Shown here: one piece after another, positions 51,322 through 59,080 of the stretch
Layout: each line of letters starts with the position of its first letter
Numbering within the stretch: the stretch's first letter is position 1
Origin: Spirosoma panaciterrae DSM 21099
GTDB taxonomy: Bacteria > Bacteroidota > Bacteroidia > Cytophagales > Spirosomataceae
Direction of reading: 5' to 3'
Assembly: GCF_000374025.1 (NCBI RefSeq)
Contig: NZ_KB893175.1
Span: forward strand, 124,001 to 188,000
Length of the DNA stretch: 64,000 nt
The notes under the pieces: model-generated
Told to the model about the DNA's origin: nothing
The model's input: the letters and a program-made list of their open reading frames with translations, nothing else
The model's database searches: none
Translations under genes and position numbers: made by a program

Positions 51322-52284
51322 ATGGATACGCACTATACCCGTCGTCGTTTTTTGACCCAGACCGCTTTAGCCGCAGGGATGTTACCGATATGGCCCGAAG
51401 TCGTTTCGGCATCTGATACGAACCTGCCAACCGATGACGCCGTGGTGCCACCGATCCATATATTCTCCAAACATCTGCAGTTTCTGAATTATACGGACAT
51501 GGCGGATGCGGCCGCCAGTATGGGGTTTGCAGGCGTGGACCTGACCGTACGGCCCGACGGACATGTGCGTCCAGAGCGAGTGGAAGAGGAACTCCCTAAA
51601 GCTGCGGAAGCTCTCCGAAAAGCGGGGCTTCCTCCCCGACTCATGACCACCGCTGTTGGCGATGCCACCAGCCCTGTTGATCAGCGTCTTTTGAAAACAG
51701 CCGCCAGACTTGGGTTTCAGGCGTATCGGATGGCCTGGTATCAATACGACGAGAAACGTTCGCTGCCCGCGTCGATCCAGCAATATCAGAATCAGATTCA
51801 GGCGTTGGCCGAGTTGAATAAAGCGCTCAATCTGATTGGCTGTTACCAGAACCATGCTGGTGTACTGGTAGGGTCCGACATTTGGGAGATCTGGAAAATT
51901 CTCCAGAAAGCCAATCCGCAGCATATGGGTGTACAATACGATATCCGACACGCAACGGTCGAGGGGGGTACCGCCTGGCCCAATGGACTAAGGTTAATCT
52001 TGCCACAGATCAAAGCCATTACCCTGAAAGATTTCCATTGGGCGAAAAAGGGCGATAAATGGGTCGTGCAGGATGTACCCATTGGCGAAGGGATGATCGA
52101 TTTCAAAACCTATTTTGCTTACTTAAAAAAGCACGCTGTAAACGTACCGATCACCCTCCATATCGAATATCCAGTAGGGGGAGCTGAACACGGCAAAACC
52201 ACGATTTCGGTGCCTAAAAATGAAGTGTTTGCGGCAATGAAACGCGATATGAGTCGCATAAAGACGCTTTGGCAGGAAGCCTGA
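51322..52284 (+). CDS. Xylose-isomerase-like TIM barrel protein, Tat-exported
   Basis: 320 residues. The twin-arginine leader TRRRFLTQTALAAG predicts periplasmic location. The rest is an AP endonuclease family 2/sugar-phosphate isomerase barrel: DMADAAASMGFAGVDLTVRP, CYQNHAGVLVGSDIWEIW, VQYDIRHATVEGG, ITLKDFHWAKKG and ITLHIEYPVGG, giving Glu/His/Asp metal ligands. Exported members of this family may isomerise or epimerise sugars; the substrate is unknown. It starts 17 bp after the carrier gene. Confidence 0.86.
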   Translation: MDTHYTRRRFLTQTALAAGMLPIWPEVVSASDTNLPTDDAVVPPIHIFSKHLQFLNYTDMADAAASMGFAGVDLTVRPDGHVRPERVEEELPKAAEALRKAGLPPRLMTTAVGDATSPVDQRLLKTAARLGFQAYRMAWYQYDEKRSLPASIQQYQNQIQALAELNKALNLIGCYQNHAGVLVGSDIWEIWKILQKANPQHMGVQYDIRHATVEGGTAWPNGLRLILPQIKAITLKDFHWAKKGDKWVVQDVPIGEGMIDFKTYFAYLKKHAVNVPITLHIEYPVGGAEHGKTTISVPKNEVFAAMKRDMSRIKTLWQEA

Positions 52285-52398
52285 TCAACGACTGAAGAGG
52301 ACGAAAGGAGAAACGAATGAAAGGAGTAAAGCAAAGCCATCTGGTAAAATCTCAGTCCTTTTCTCCTTTCCTTCCTTCTTCCCTTTCCTCCCTTTTCC

Positions 52399-52406
52399 TA
52401 TCTTTG
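52399..52406 (+). promoter_or_regulatory. -7 box (TATCTTTG) for pyrH
   Basis: An exact TAnnTTTG match 18 bp before the pyrH ATG. The DNA upstream is a pyrimidine-rich tract opposite a purine-rich one (about 52300-52400), with no TTG at the -33 distance. Confidence 0.55.
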
Positions 52407-52424
52407 CCCGCAAAACTTCCCTTC

Positions 52425-53153
52425 ATGACATCACAGACAAAGTATAAACGCATCCTGCTCAAACTGAGTGGGGAGGCATTGGCTGGGCCTAATGGGTATA
52501 ATATCGACCCAAATGTGCTTGAACAATACAGCAAAGAAATCAAACAAATTGTTGATCTGGGCGTACAGGTCGCTATTGTCATTGGTGGGGGAAATATCTT
52601 TCGGGGCGTTTCGGGAGAGCGGTCAGGCATCGACCGTGTGCAGGGTGATTACATGGGTATGCTGGCAACCGTCATCAATGCTATGGCTATCCAGAGTTCG
52701 CTGGAGAAACACGGTATGTATACCCGCGTGATGTCGGCCATCAAAATGGAACAGGTTTGTGAACCTTACGTTCGTCGTCGGGCTGTCCGGCATCTCGAAA
52801 AAGGTCGGGTTGTTATATTCGGAGCCGGAACGGGCAATCCTTATTTCACTACCGATTCCACGGCGGCATTACGAGCCATTGAAGTGGAGGCCGATGTCGT
52901 TTTGAAAGGCACCAAAGTAGATGGTATCTATTCGGCCGACCCTATGAAGGACAAAACAGCCGTTCGGTATACGACAATCACCTTCGACGACGTTTACGAA
53001 AAGAAATTGAGCGTTATGGACCTTACTGCCTTTACGCTTTGTCAGGAAAATAATCTGCCGATCATCGTCTTTAACATGAACAATCAGGGCAGTCTGCTCC
53101 GGTTGATTCAGGGCGATGATAGTGTCGGTACACTGGTTACGACTAAACTATAA
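52425..53153 (+). CDS. pyrH: UMP kinase
   Basis: Phosphorylates UMP to UDP with ATP; hexameric, cytoplasmic. 242 residues from the ATG at 52425. Amino-acid-kinase-fold motifs: [63 protein letters not shown] and [10 protein letters not shown]. The 36 in-frame codons upstream would read a promoter and low-complexity tract and are excluded. frr follows, as in most bacteria. Confidence 0.96.
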   Translation: MTSQTKYKRILLKLSGEALAGPNGYNIDPNVLEQYSKEIKQIVDLGVQVAIVIGGGNIFRGVSGERSGIDRVQGDYMGMLATVINAMAIQSSLEKHGMYTRVMSAIKMEQVCEPYVRRRAVRHLEKGRVVIFGAGTGNPYFTTDSTAALRAIEVEADVVLKGTKVDGIYSADPMKDKTAVRYTTITFDDVYEKKLSVMDLTAFTLCQENNLPIIVFNMNNQGSLLRLIQGDDSVGTLVTTKL

Positions 53154-53158
53154 GGATG

Positions 53159-53230
53159 GAATGATTAAATAGTTGACTGATTGAATAGTCATCGCTACAC
53201 TTATTCAGTCAGTCAACTATTCACTCATTC
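53159..53230. repeat. Heptad-like inverted repeat between pyrH and frr
   Basis: Twenty-eight-bp arms (53159-53186 and 53203-53230) match at 25 of 28 positions and contain TTGACTGATTGAAT-type units. It lies inside the pyrH-frr operon, so it does not act as a simple operon end. Confidence 0.75.
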
Positions 53231-53245
53231 AAAATTAAAAACTAT

Positions 53246-53806
53246 ATGGAAGAGATCGAGCTATTTCTCGATGATGCAAAGGACACGATGGAAAAGGCCC
53301 TAAAACACCTGGCCATCGAGTTAACAAAAATCCGCGCCGGTAAAGCGTCACCCCAAATGTTAGACGGAATTCAGGTCGAATACTATGGGGTTATGACACC
53401 ACTTAATCAGGTAGCCTCCGTAACGACGCCCGATGCACGTACGATTGCGGTGAAGCCTTTCGAGAAAAAACTGATCGGCGAAGTTGAAAAAGCCATCCGT
53501 AATTCGAACCTTGGCTTATCGCCGAGCAACGACGGAGAGTTAATTCGCTTAAATATTCCACCGCTTACTGAAGAGCGCCGTCGCGACCTTGTCAAAAAAG
53601 TAAAACAGGAGGTCGAAGTTGCTAAAGTAAACGTTCGCAACATCCGTAAAGACACCAACGAAGACATCCGCAAGCTCGTGAAAGATGGGGTTTCGGAAGA
53701 TGCCGTAAAGGTTGGTGAGGAGCGTGTTCAGAAATTAACAGACGCTTTCATCGCTCGAATCGACGAGACGTTCGTGGCCAAAGAGAAAGATATTCTGGCC
53801 GTATAA
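53246..53806 (+). CDS. frr: Ribosome recycling factor
   Basis: Splits post-termination ribosomes with EF-G. 186 residues, standard length. Recognisable stretches: LTKIRAGKASPQMLDGIQVE, YGVMTPLNQVASVTTPDART, NLGLSPSNDGELIRLNIPPL, TEERRRDLVKKVKQEVE and NVRNIRKDTNEDIRKLVKDG. A strong terminator follows. Confidence 0.97.
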   Translation: MEEIELFLDDAKDTMEKALKHLAIELTKIRAGKASPQMLDGIQVEYYGVMTPLNQVASVTTPDARTIAVKPFEKKLIGEVEKAIRNSNLGLSPSNDGELIRLNIPPLTEERRRDLVKKVKQEVEVAKVNVRNIRKDTNEDIRKLVKDGVSEDAVKVGEERVQKLTDAFIARIDETFVAKEKDILAV

Positions 53807-53823
53807 CGGCTCCGCATAATCAA

Positions 53824-53857
53824 AAAAAGCCGACCATTCATCAACGGTCGGCTTTTT
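53824..53857. terminator. Terminator of frr, usable both ways
   Basis: Perfect 12-bp stem AAAAAGCCGACC / GGTCGGCTTTTT, 10-nt loop, T5 on the plus strand and A7 on the other side, between convergent genes. Confidence 0.88.
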
Positions 53858-53925
53858 GATTGTAAAGAGCTGATTTACGTTCGCCTGTAATTCAGCCTAT
53901 ATATTCCCTAATTCTCCCTACAGGG

Positions 53926-54201
53926 CTATTTCGTTTGCCGAATGGCTGATTTTAAATAATCTTTGGCTGTTCGGCTAATTAATTCATCATCGACGTCGAC
54001 TACCCGCTCTCCCCGATGTTCGTATGGCCACACTTCGCCCGTCAGTACATCGAAGATGCCGTAGGGGATTAAGTCATATTCTTCGTAGCCCCAGTACAAA
54101 AAATCAACAGCATCGGCGGAGTTGTCGAACCCCACCGCGTAGCCAATTTCTGCCTGGGCGAAAACAACAATGTAGCGCATGCCCATATATACGGAGCGCA
54201 A
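53926..54201 (-). CDS. Small conserved-looking hypothetical protein
   Basis: Up to 91 residues, start uncertain (ATG at 54201, 54186 or 54180; RYIVVFAQAEIGYAVGFD would be the first strand in the shortest form). It is acidic and aromatic (ADAVDFLYWGYEEYDLIPYG; GEVWPYEHRGERVVDVDDEL) without signal or membrane segments. No family is recognised. It is convergent with frr. Confidence 0.6.
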   Translation of the reverse strand: MRSVYMGMRYIVVFAQAEIGYAVGFDNSADAVDFLYWGYEEYDLIPYGIFDVLTGEVWPYEHRGERVVDVDDELISRTAKDYLKSAIRQTK

Positions 54202-54470
54202 GTCGTTTTGGTTGCGTTGTTTTATGTGACTTGGTAACGAAACGCTGGTCTTAAAGATGAAAGGGCTATCCTACGAAAAACGACCCGGCCGAACAACTAA
54301 CGGGCTGACCTACACCCGCAGAATTGTAAACAGGCGGAAGGGGATTCAGAATCGTTCAGAGTAAGGAAATCTGCCTGCCAATTTTCCCTCGTTTACTAAT
54401 TCATGTGTAAATCGGTTTGCTTTTTTGTTCAGTAAAGCTTTCTGTACAAATTGAATATCGTCATTGCTTT

Positions 54471-55664
54471 ATGTCAGTTATTTATAGTCTGTATTGCATT
54501 TTTTTAGGATATATTGTAGTGAATGTCTTGTACTGGGCCGTGTTTGCTATCGCTGGTCGGTTGGGCAAAGCGGATGACCGTAACCCAGTATCAAGTCCGC
54601 TTACATTCCGAAAAATTGGTGTACTGATTCCGGCTTACAAAGAAGATGCCGTCATTTTAGAGTCGGTGACTGAAAATCTGAAGCAGCAATACCCGGCAGA
54701 CCGACTTGAGCTTATTGTAATAGCTGATTCCTTTTTGCCACAGACACTCGCCCAATTAGCTACGTTTCCAATCAAGGTACTTGAAGTCTCATTCGACGTT
54801 TCGACGGTTGCCAAGGCAATCAATGCGGCTTTATCGAGGTTGCCACTTGAGCAATATGATATACTTGTAGTATCTGATGCCGATAACCATATGGCACCGG
54901 ATTTTTTGGCTCGTATCAATACCGCTTTTGAACAGGGATGGCGAGCGGTTCAAGGGCATCGGGTGGCTAAAAATAGCAACACCAGTGTGGCTATTCTGGA
55001 CGCCATTAGTGAAGAGATAAACAACCATATTTTCCGGAAAGGTAGTCGGGTTTTAGGCTTATCGTCGGCTACAATCGGTTCGGGGATGGCCTTTGAGCCC
55101 AGGCTTATGAAAGAGGCTATGTCGACCCAGCATACGATGGGTGGATATGATAAAGAACTGGAAACCAACATTGTGTTGAGCGGGTGTAAAATTGCTTATC
55201 TCGAAGATGCCTACATTTATGATGAGAAAGTAGCCCATCGGGCGGTATTTCAGAATCAGCGTACCCGCTGGATTGCCGCTCAGTGGCAGTTTATTAAATT
55301 CTATTTCTGGAAAGGCATACAGGAGATTTTACAGGGACGTGTTGCCAGTGGCCTTAAGATTATTCAGGCAGTTATTTTGCCAAAAATCCTTTTGCTGGGA
55401 TTGTTGCTTTTAGGGCTCTTAGTCGGTTTTCTGACACCCTACCCGCTACTTTGGCAGATTCCGCTTGTCCTGTTGCTGGTGATGAGTGTCAGTTTGATTC
55501 TATCAGTGCCTGCTTATTTATGGAAACGAGTAAGTATACGCGAATTTTTATTTATACCTGTATTGCTGCTAAGTTTTGTAAAGGCCTTACTGAACATTCG
55601 TAAAGCTTTTAAACGCTTTATGCATACACCCCATACAGGGTCACCTGATGCGCAGGCCCCCTAG
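54471..55664 (+). CDS. Membrane glycosyltransferase family 2 (cellulose-synthase-like)
   Basis: 397 residues. One N-terminal helix (SLYCIFLGYIVVNVLYWAVF), then a GT-A domain: IGVLIPAYKEDAVILESV, DILVVSDADNHMAPDF (DxD-type) and GGYDKELETNIVLSG. The QxxRW-like motif is in FQNQRTRWIAAQW. Three to four C-terminal helices follow (LLLGLLLLGLLVGFLTPYPLL). This architecture belongs to processive or polysaccharide-building GT2 enzymes at the inner membrane. It opens the locus with TolC-like, Wzz-like and NRPS-PKS genes. The ATG at 54471 precedes the first helix. Confidence 0.87.
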   Translation: MSVIYSLYCIFLGYIVVNVLYWAVFAIAGRLGKADDRNPVSSPLTFRKIGVLIPAYKEDAVILESVTENLKQQYPADRLELIVIADSFLPQTLAQLATFPIKVLEVSFDVSTVAKAINAALSRLPLEQYDILVVSDADNHMAPDFLARINTAFEQGWRAVQGHRVAKNSNTSVAILDAISEEINNHIFRKGSRVLGLSSATIGSGMAFEPRLMKEAMSTQHTMGGYDKELETNIVLSGCKIAYLEDAYIYDEKVAHRAVFQNQRTRWIAAQWQFIKFYFWKGIQEILQGRVASGLKIIQAVILPKILLLGLLLLGLLVGFLTPYPLLWQIPLVLLLVMSVSLILSVPAYLWKRVSIREFLFIPVLLLSFVKALLNIRKAFKRFMHTPHTGSPDAQAP

Positions 55665-55754
55665 TTTGTAGGGGCTGGCTTTAGACTGGTGTGTGACAAA
55701 GCCGAATTTAAGGAGTCAAAAGAGATAAACAGCCTGCTCAAGTGGGTAAACAAC

Positions 55755-55821
55755 AAGCTAATTAGTTAAACGATATAAATTAGCTTAATAATGCATAATA
55801 AATTGTCGGAATAAGACAATT
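55755..55821. promoter_or_regulatory. Two small hairpins in leader of TolC-like gene
   Basis: AAGCTAATT (55755-55763) faces AATTAGCTT (55778-55786), and AATTGTC (55801-55807) faces GACAATT (55815-55821). The gap after the GT2 gene is AT-rich. They may be part of a promoter/leader for the export genes, but no T run or -7 box fits exactly. Confidence 0.35.
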
Positions 55822-55874
55822 GTAGACTTATCGGTAGATTGCTGCGGAGATAGATTCGTGTAAATTTTTTCAAA

Positions 55875-56699
55875 ATGGTATGCCGTTTAGTAAACTTTAA
55901 TTTAAATATAGGTTGTCGAGTTAGTCTATTTTTTCTCATTGGGCTACTTTCAGTAACAACAGGTTTCGGTCAAAACCGTAATGCACGAGGGATGGTATCC
56001 TTTGGCGCTTCGTCGGGACTAGCCGATGACACCTTGTATCTCGACATTAATCAGGATGTAGCGGGGCAATTGCTGCCATTCGAAGATTTAGTGAAAATTG
56101 CTGCCTCGCACTCCCCGCTGATTAAATATCAAAATGAAGTGGCCAACTCATTGAGTGAAGCACATGAAGTGGCTAAACTGCAGATTCTACAAAACGTATC
56201 CGGCTTTGCCAACTATTCTGGAGGGAACCAATTGCTGGTTTCATCAGGAGACTCCAAACTGCCCGGGCAGGGTACAATTGGGCAAATTACCAACGGCTAT
56301 CGTGTAGGCGTCGATGTACGGCTTCCACTATATGAACTTTTTGGGCGCAAACACCAGGTTCGGCAGGCCTATTCCAATTACAGAGCTGCAGTGGTTCAGA
56401 AAGAAACCATCGAGTTGCAGTTGAAGCGGGATTTGATCGGGGTTTATCAGGACATGATTACCTCACAGCAGCTGTTGAAAATTCTTCTTATCGATGAGCA
56501 GGCTTCGCTGACAGCCCTTCGGGTAGGGGAGGCCGACATTCAAAAAGGGAGAATAACCGCCGACGTAATGGCCGCCACTACCAGCCGATATGTTCAGGCA
56601 AAAACAGCATCAGAACAGGCCAAAGGTAATTTCATTAAGAATGTACGCTATTTCGAAGCGTTAATGGGAATGCCGATTCAGCGTTTGAAACGTAATTAA
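55875..56699 (+). CDS. Half-length TolC-like outer membrane protein
   Basis: 274 residues with a signal-type hydrophobic segment (RVSLFFLIGLLSVTTGFGQ). The body resembles one OEP repeat: LPFEDLVKIAASHSPLIKYQ, YRVGVDVRLPLYELFGRKHQ, the long helix RQAYSNYRAAVVQKETIELQ, and RVGEADIQKGRITADVMAAT. Usual TolC proteins have two repeats and about 420-480 residues, so this one is about half size. It ends naturally 10 bp before the Wzz-like gene, not by an obvious frameshift. It may pair with the polysaccharide export partner encoded next. Confidence 0.75.
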   Translation: MVCRLVNFNLNIGCRVSLFFLIGLLSVTTGFGQNRNARGMVSFGASSGLADDTLYLDINQDVAGQLLPFEDLVKIAASHSPLIKYQNEVANSLSEAHEVAKLQILQNVSGFANYSGGNQLLVSSGDSKLPGQGTIGQITNGYRVGVDVRLPLYELFGRKHQVRQAYSNYRAAVVQKETIELQLKRDLIGVYQDMITSQQLLKILLIDEQASLTALRVGEADIQKGRITADVMAATTSRYVQAKTASEQAKGNFIKNVRYFEALMGMPIQRLKRN

Positions 56700-56709
56700 G
56701 GGAAAGGGT

Positions 56710-58902
56710 ATGACAATCGAAGTTTTTTTGCGTCTGCTGAAACAGCATTTGCTCTGGTTCATTCTTATTCCGGTTGTGGCGGCAGGAACGGCTTTTATTG
56801 TTACTCGAAATCAACCTAAAGTTTATAAATCGCAGGCAACATTATACACGGGTTTGGTTTCGCGCTATTCCCTACTGTCGGACCGGCAGAGTGCTTTTCA
56901 GGATCGGTCGGCCAGTGCTATAGACAACATTCTTACTACGCTCAACTCGCGCGAAACGTTAATTCAGGTGGCTGTTAGTCTGCTGACGGATCATTTGCGA
57001 CTACAACATCCTGACACGCTGGTATTGCGCGATGCCGGGTTTCAGCAATTGCATAAAGCCATTACGCCTGGTTTTGAAAACTTGTTGTTTATCGCTGCCG
57101 ATTCTGCTCTGTTACGGCGGACGATTGATAGTTTGGCCAAATCGCAGTACAGTAACCCGATCAAAAGCCTGTTGATGAAATCGGATTCGTACTATTCGAT
57201 CCAGCATCTAGGTGAAGCCATTAAAGCTACTCCCCGTAAAAATACCAATGATGTACTCCAGATGGAGTATGAGGCCGACGACCCGGGCGTAGCACAGCGT
57301 ACATTGCACTACGCAATCGAATTCCTCAACCAGCGCTACGCAACGCTTAAAACCTCTGAAACCAACTCCGTAATTGGGTATTACGAATCAAAACTGGAAA
57401 AGGCGAAAGAAAAGCTGGCACAGGCCGAAACCGCTCTACGTAATTTCAGCGAGAACCACCAGGTACTGGATTATGACGAGGAAGCCAAAAACGTAGCGGC
57501 CTCGCGTGAAGCGTTGCAGACGGAATACAACCATGAGTTGATGCGAAGAAATGCGGCTAAAGCATCGCTGGATGCGCTCAATCAGCGGATGGGCCAGCAG
57601 GGCAGCATTCGCTCGGCAAATAATGATCTGAGTGAAAAGCAAAAAAAACTGGCGGATGCTGAAAACAAACTTGCCAATGCCAAAGCATACGGACAATCGA
57701 AAGCAACCCTTGATCAGTTGCAGGCGATGGTCAACAAAGCTTCGGAAGACCTAAAAATCAGCGCTCAGAAATATGATGCCGCCACCAATTCGACCGACGC
57801 TATTCCGGCTCAAACCATAGCCAACGACCGACTGGCTAAATCGTTAGAATATGAAGAATCGTCGGCTCGGCTGGAGTTGTACAAGAAGCGGATGAACGAA
57901 TACGATGCCAAAACCAATGAGTATGGTCCGTTGGGGTCGCAGCTTCGTCAGTTGAATCGGGATTTGGCAGTAGCCGAAAAAGAGTACTTCGACTTGTTAC
58001 AGAATGTAGATCAGTCGAAAACCCGTCGGCAGGATGTATCCATTGGGGGAACACTGGAGATTCTGGATGCTCCCGATTTTCCGTTGCTTCCTCAACCTTC
58101 CAAGCGCTGGCAACTGGTTGCTATTGGCTTCGGAGTAGGGTTGTTTTTGGCATTATTACTAACTGCCCTCCGGTTCTGGATGGATAAACGAATCAAGTCG
58201 CCCGAACAAGCCGAAGCCATGATCGGAATGCCTGTATCAGCGATCTTTCCAACGGTTCGGAAGCCCCAGGTCTTTACCCGGGCTACAATGGCCTCCCGAA
58301 GTATGTTTGAGCAGCTTTTCAATGCCATCAACATTGAAGTTTCGCAAAATACGACCAAGCCTTATCCTCCCATTATCACTTTGTTTAGTATTCGCTCGAA
58401 GCAGGGGAAAACCTGGGTGGCGAATGGGCTGAACCAACTTTATGAAAATGCCGATCAACGGATTGCGTATTGTTACCCACGCGCAACGGGCAAAGAGCAG
58501 CGTACGCAGCAGCGGGGAATCACCTATTTCCCATATACGATTCGGCCAGACTTTATGAATGTTACAGGTATCGATTACCTGCTTGATTATACGCAGGGCT
58601 TTGAGCCTTCGCAGTTTGATCGGATTATCCTTGAATTGCCTGCCCTTATCAATAATCAAATTCCAGTTTATCTGCTCAAAAGCAGCGCTTTATCCCTACT
58701 TGTAATTGATGCAAACAGCCCGTGGGCAAGGGCCGAGAAACAACTACTGAGTATGTATGTCCGGGTAACGAATCAACCCATTCTGACGGTATTGAATCGG
58801 GTTGAGGGGGATTACGTCGACGTACCAGGTCGGGCTGATGCCATTCAGCCATTGCCACCAACTCAGGAAAACTCGATCTATTCCCAGCGAAATGCGCTGT
58901 AG
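56710..58902 (+). CDS. Wzz/Wzc-like chain-length protein with degenerate kinase domain
   Basis: 730 residues. An N-terminal Wzz segment with a helix (HLLWFILIPVVAAGTAFIV) is followed by a long periplasmic coiled coil (about 215-430, ESKLEKAKEKLAQAETALRN; LADAENKLANAKAYG). A GNVR-like region precedes the second helix (about 470-492, LVAIGFGVGLFLALLLTALRF). The cytoplasmic end is like a BY-kinase: a Walker A-like RSKQGKTW at about 560 and a Walker A'/B position reading FDRIILELPAL, where the usual Asp-x-Pro pattern is replaced. No tyrosine-rich C-terminal cluster is seen. It likely sets chain length or gates export of a polymer, without active tyrosine kinase function. Confidence 0.85.
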   Translation: MTIEVFLRLLKQHLLWFILIPVVAAGTAFIVTRNQPKVYKSQATLYTGLVSRYSLLSDRQSAFQDRSASAIDNILTTLNSRETLIQVAVSLLTDHLRLQHPDTLVLRDAGFQQLHKAITPGFENLLFIAADSALLRRTIDSLAKSQYSNPIKSLLMKSDSYYSIQHLGEAIKATPRKNTNDVLQMEYEADDPGVAQRTLHYAIEFLNQRYATLKTSETNSVIGYYESKLEKAKEKLAQAETALRNFSENHQVLDYDEEAKNVAASREALQTEYNHELMRRNAAKASLDALNQRMGQQGSIRSANNDLSEKQKKLADAENKLANAKAYGQSKATLDQLQAMVNKASEDLKISAQKYDAATNSTDAIPAQTIANDRLAKSLEYEESSARLELYKKRMNEYDAKTNEYGPLGSQLRQLNRDLAVAEKEYFDLLQNVDQSKTRRQDVSIGGTLEILDAPDFPLLPQPSKRWQLVAIGFGVGLFLALLLTALRFWMDKRIKSPEQAEAMIGMPVSAIFPTVRKPQVFTRATMASRSMFEQLFNAINIEVSQNTTKPYPPIITLFSIRSKQGKTWVANGLNQLYENADQRIAYCYPRATGKEQRTQQRGITYFPYTIRPDFMNVTGIDYLLDYTQGFEPSQFDRIILELPALINNQIPVYLLKSSALSLLVIDANSPWARAEKQLLSMYVRVTNQPILTVLNRVEGDYVDVPGRADAIQPLPPTQENSIYSQRNAL

Positions 58903-59080
58903 CATCAAGTAACGATCCGTATTGATCCATGAGAAAGTACCCTCATGGAAGACGTCAGTAATGGCCTTTGGTTCCAGAGACCATTGCTAAGCAAAGCGCA
59001 CAATCTGTTTAGGTTTAATTCTGTAGTAGATGCCCATATTATCTACAGAACACGTAGAATCTGAAATTGCCTGAGTAGTT

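Noticed and set aside
59015-59055. Terminator before the NRPS-PKS gene
   Set aside because: TTCTGTAG and CTACAGAA form only an 8-bp stem with a 16-nt loop and no T run, so it is not convincing.
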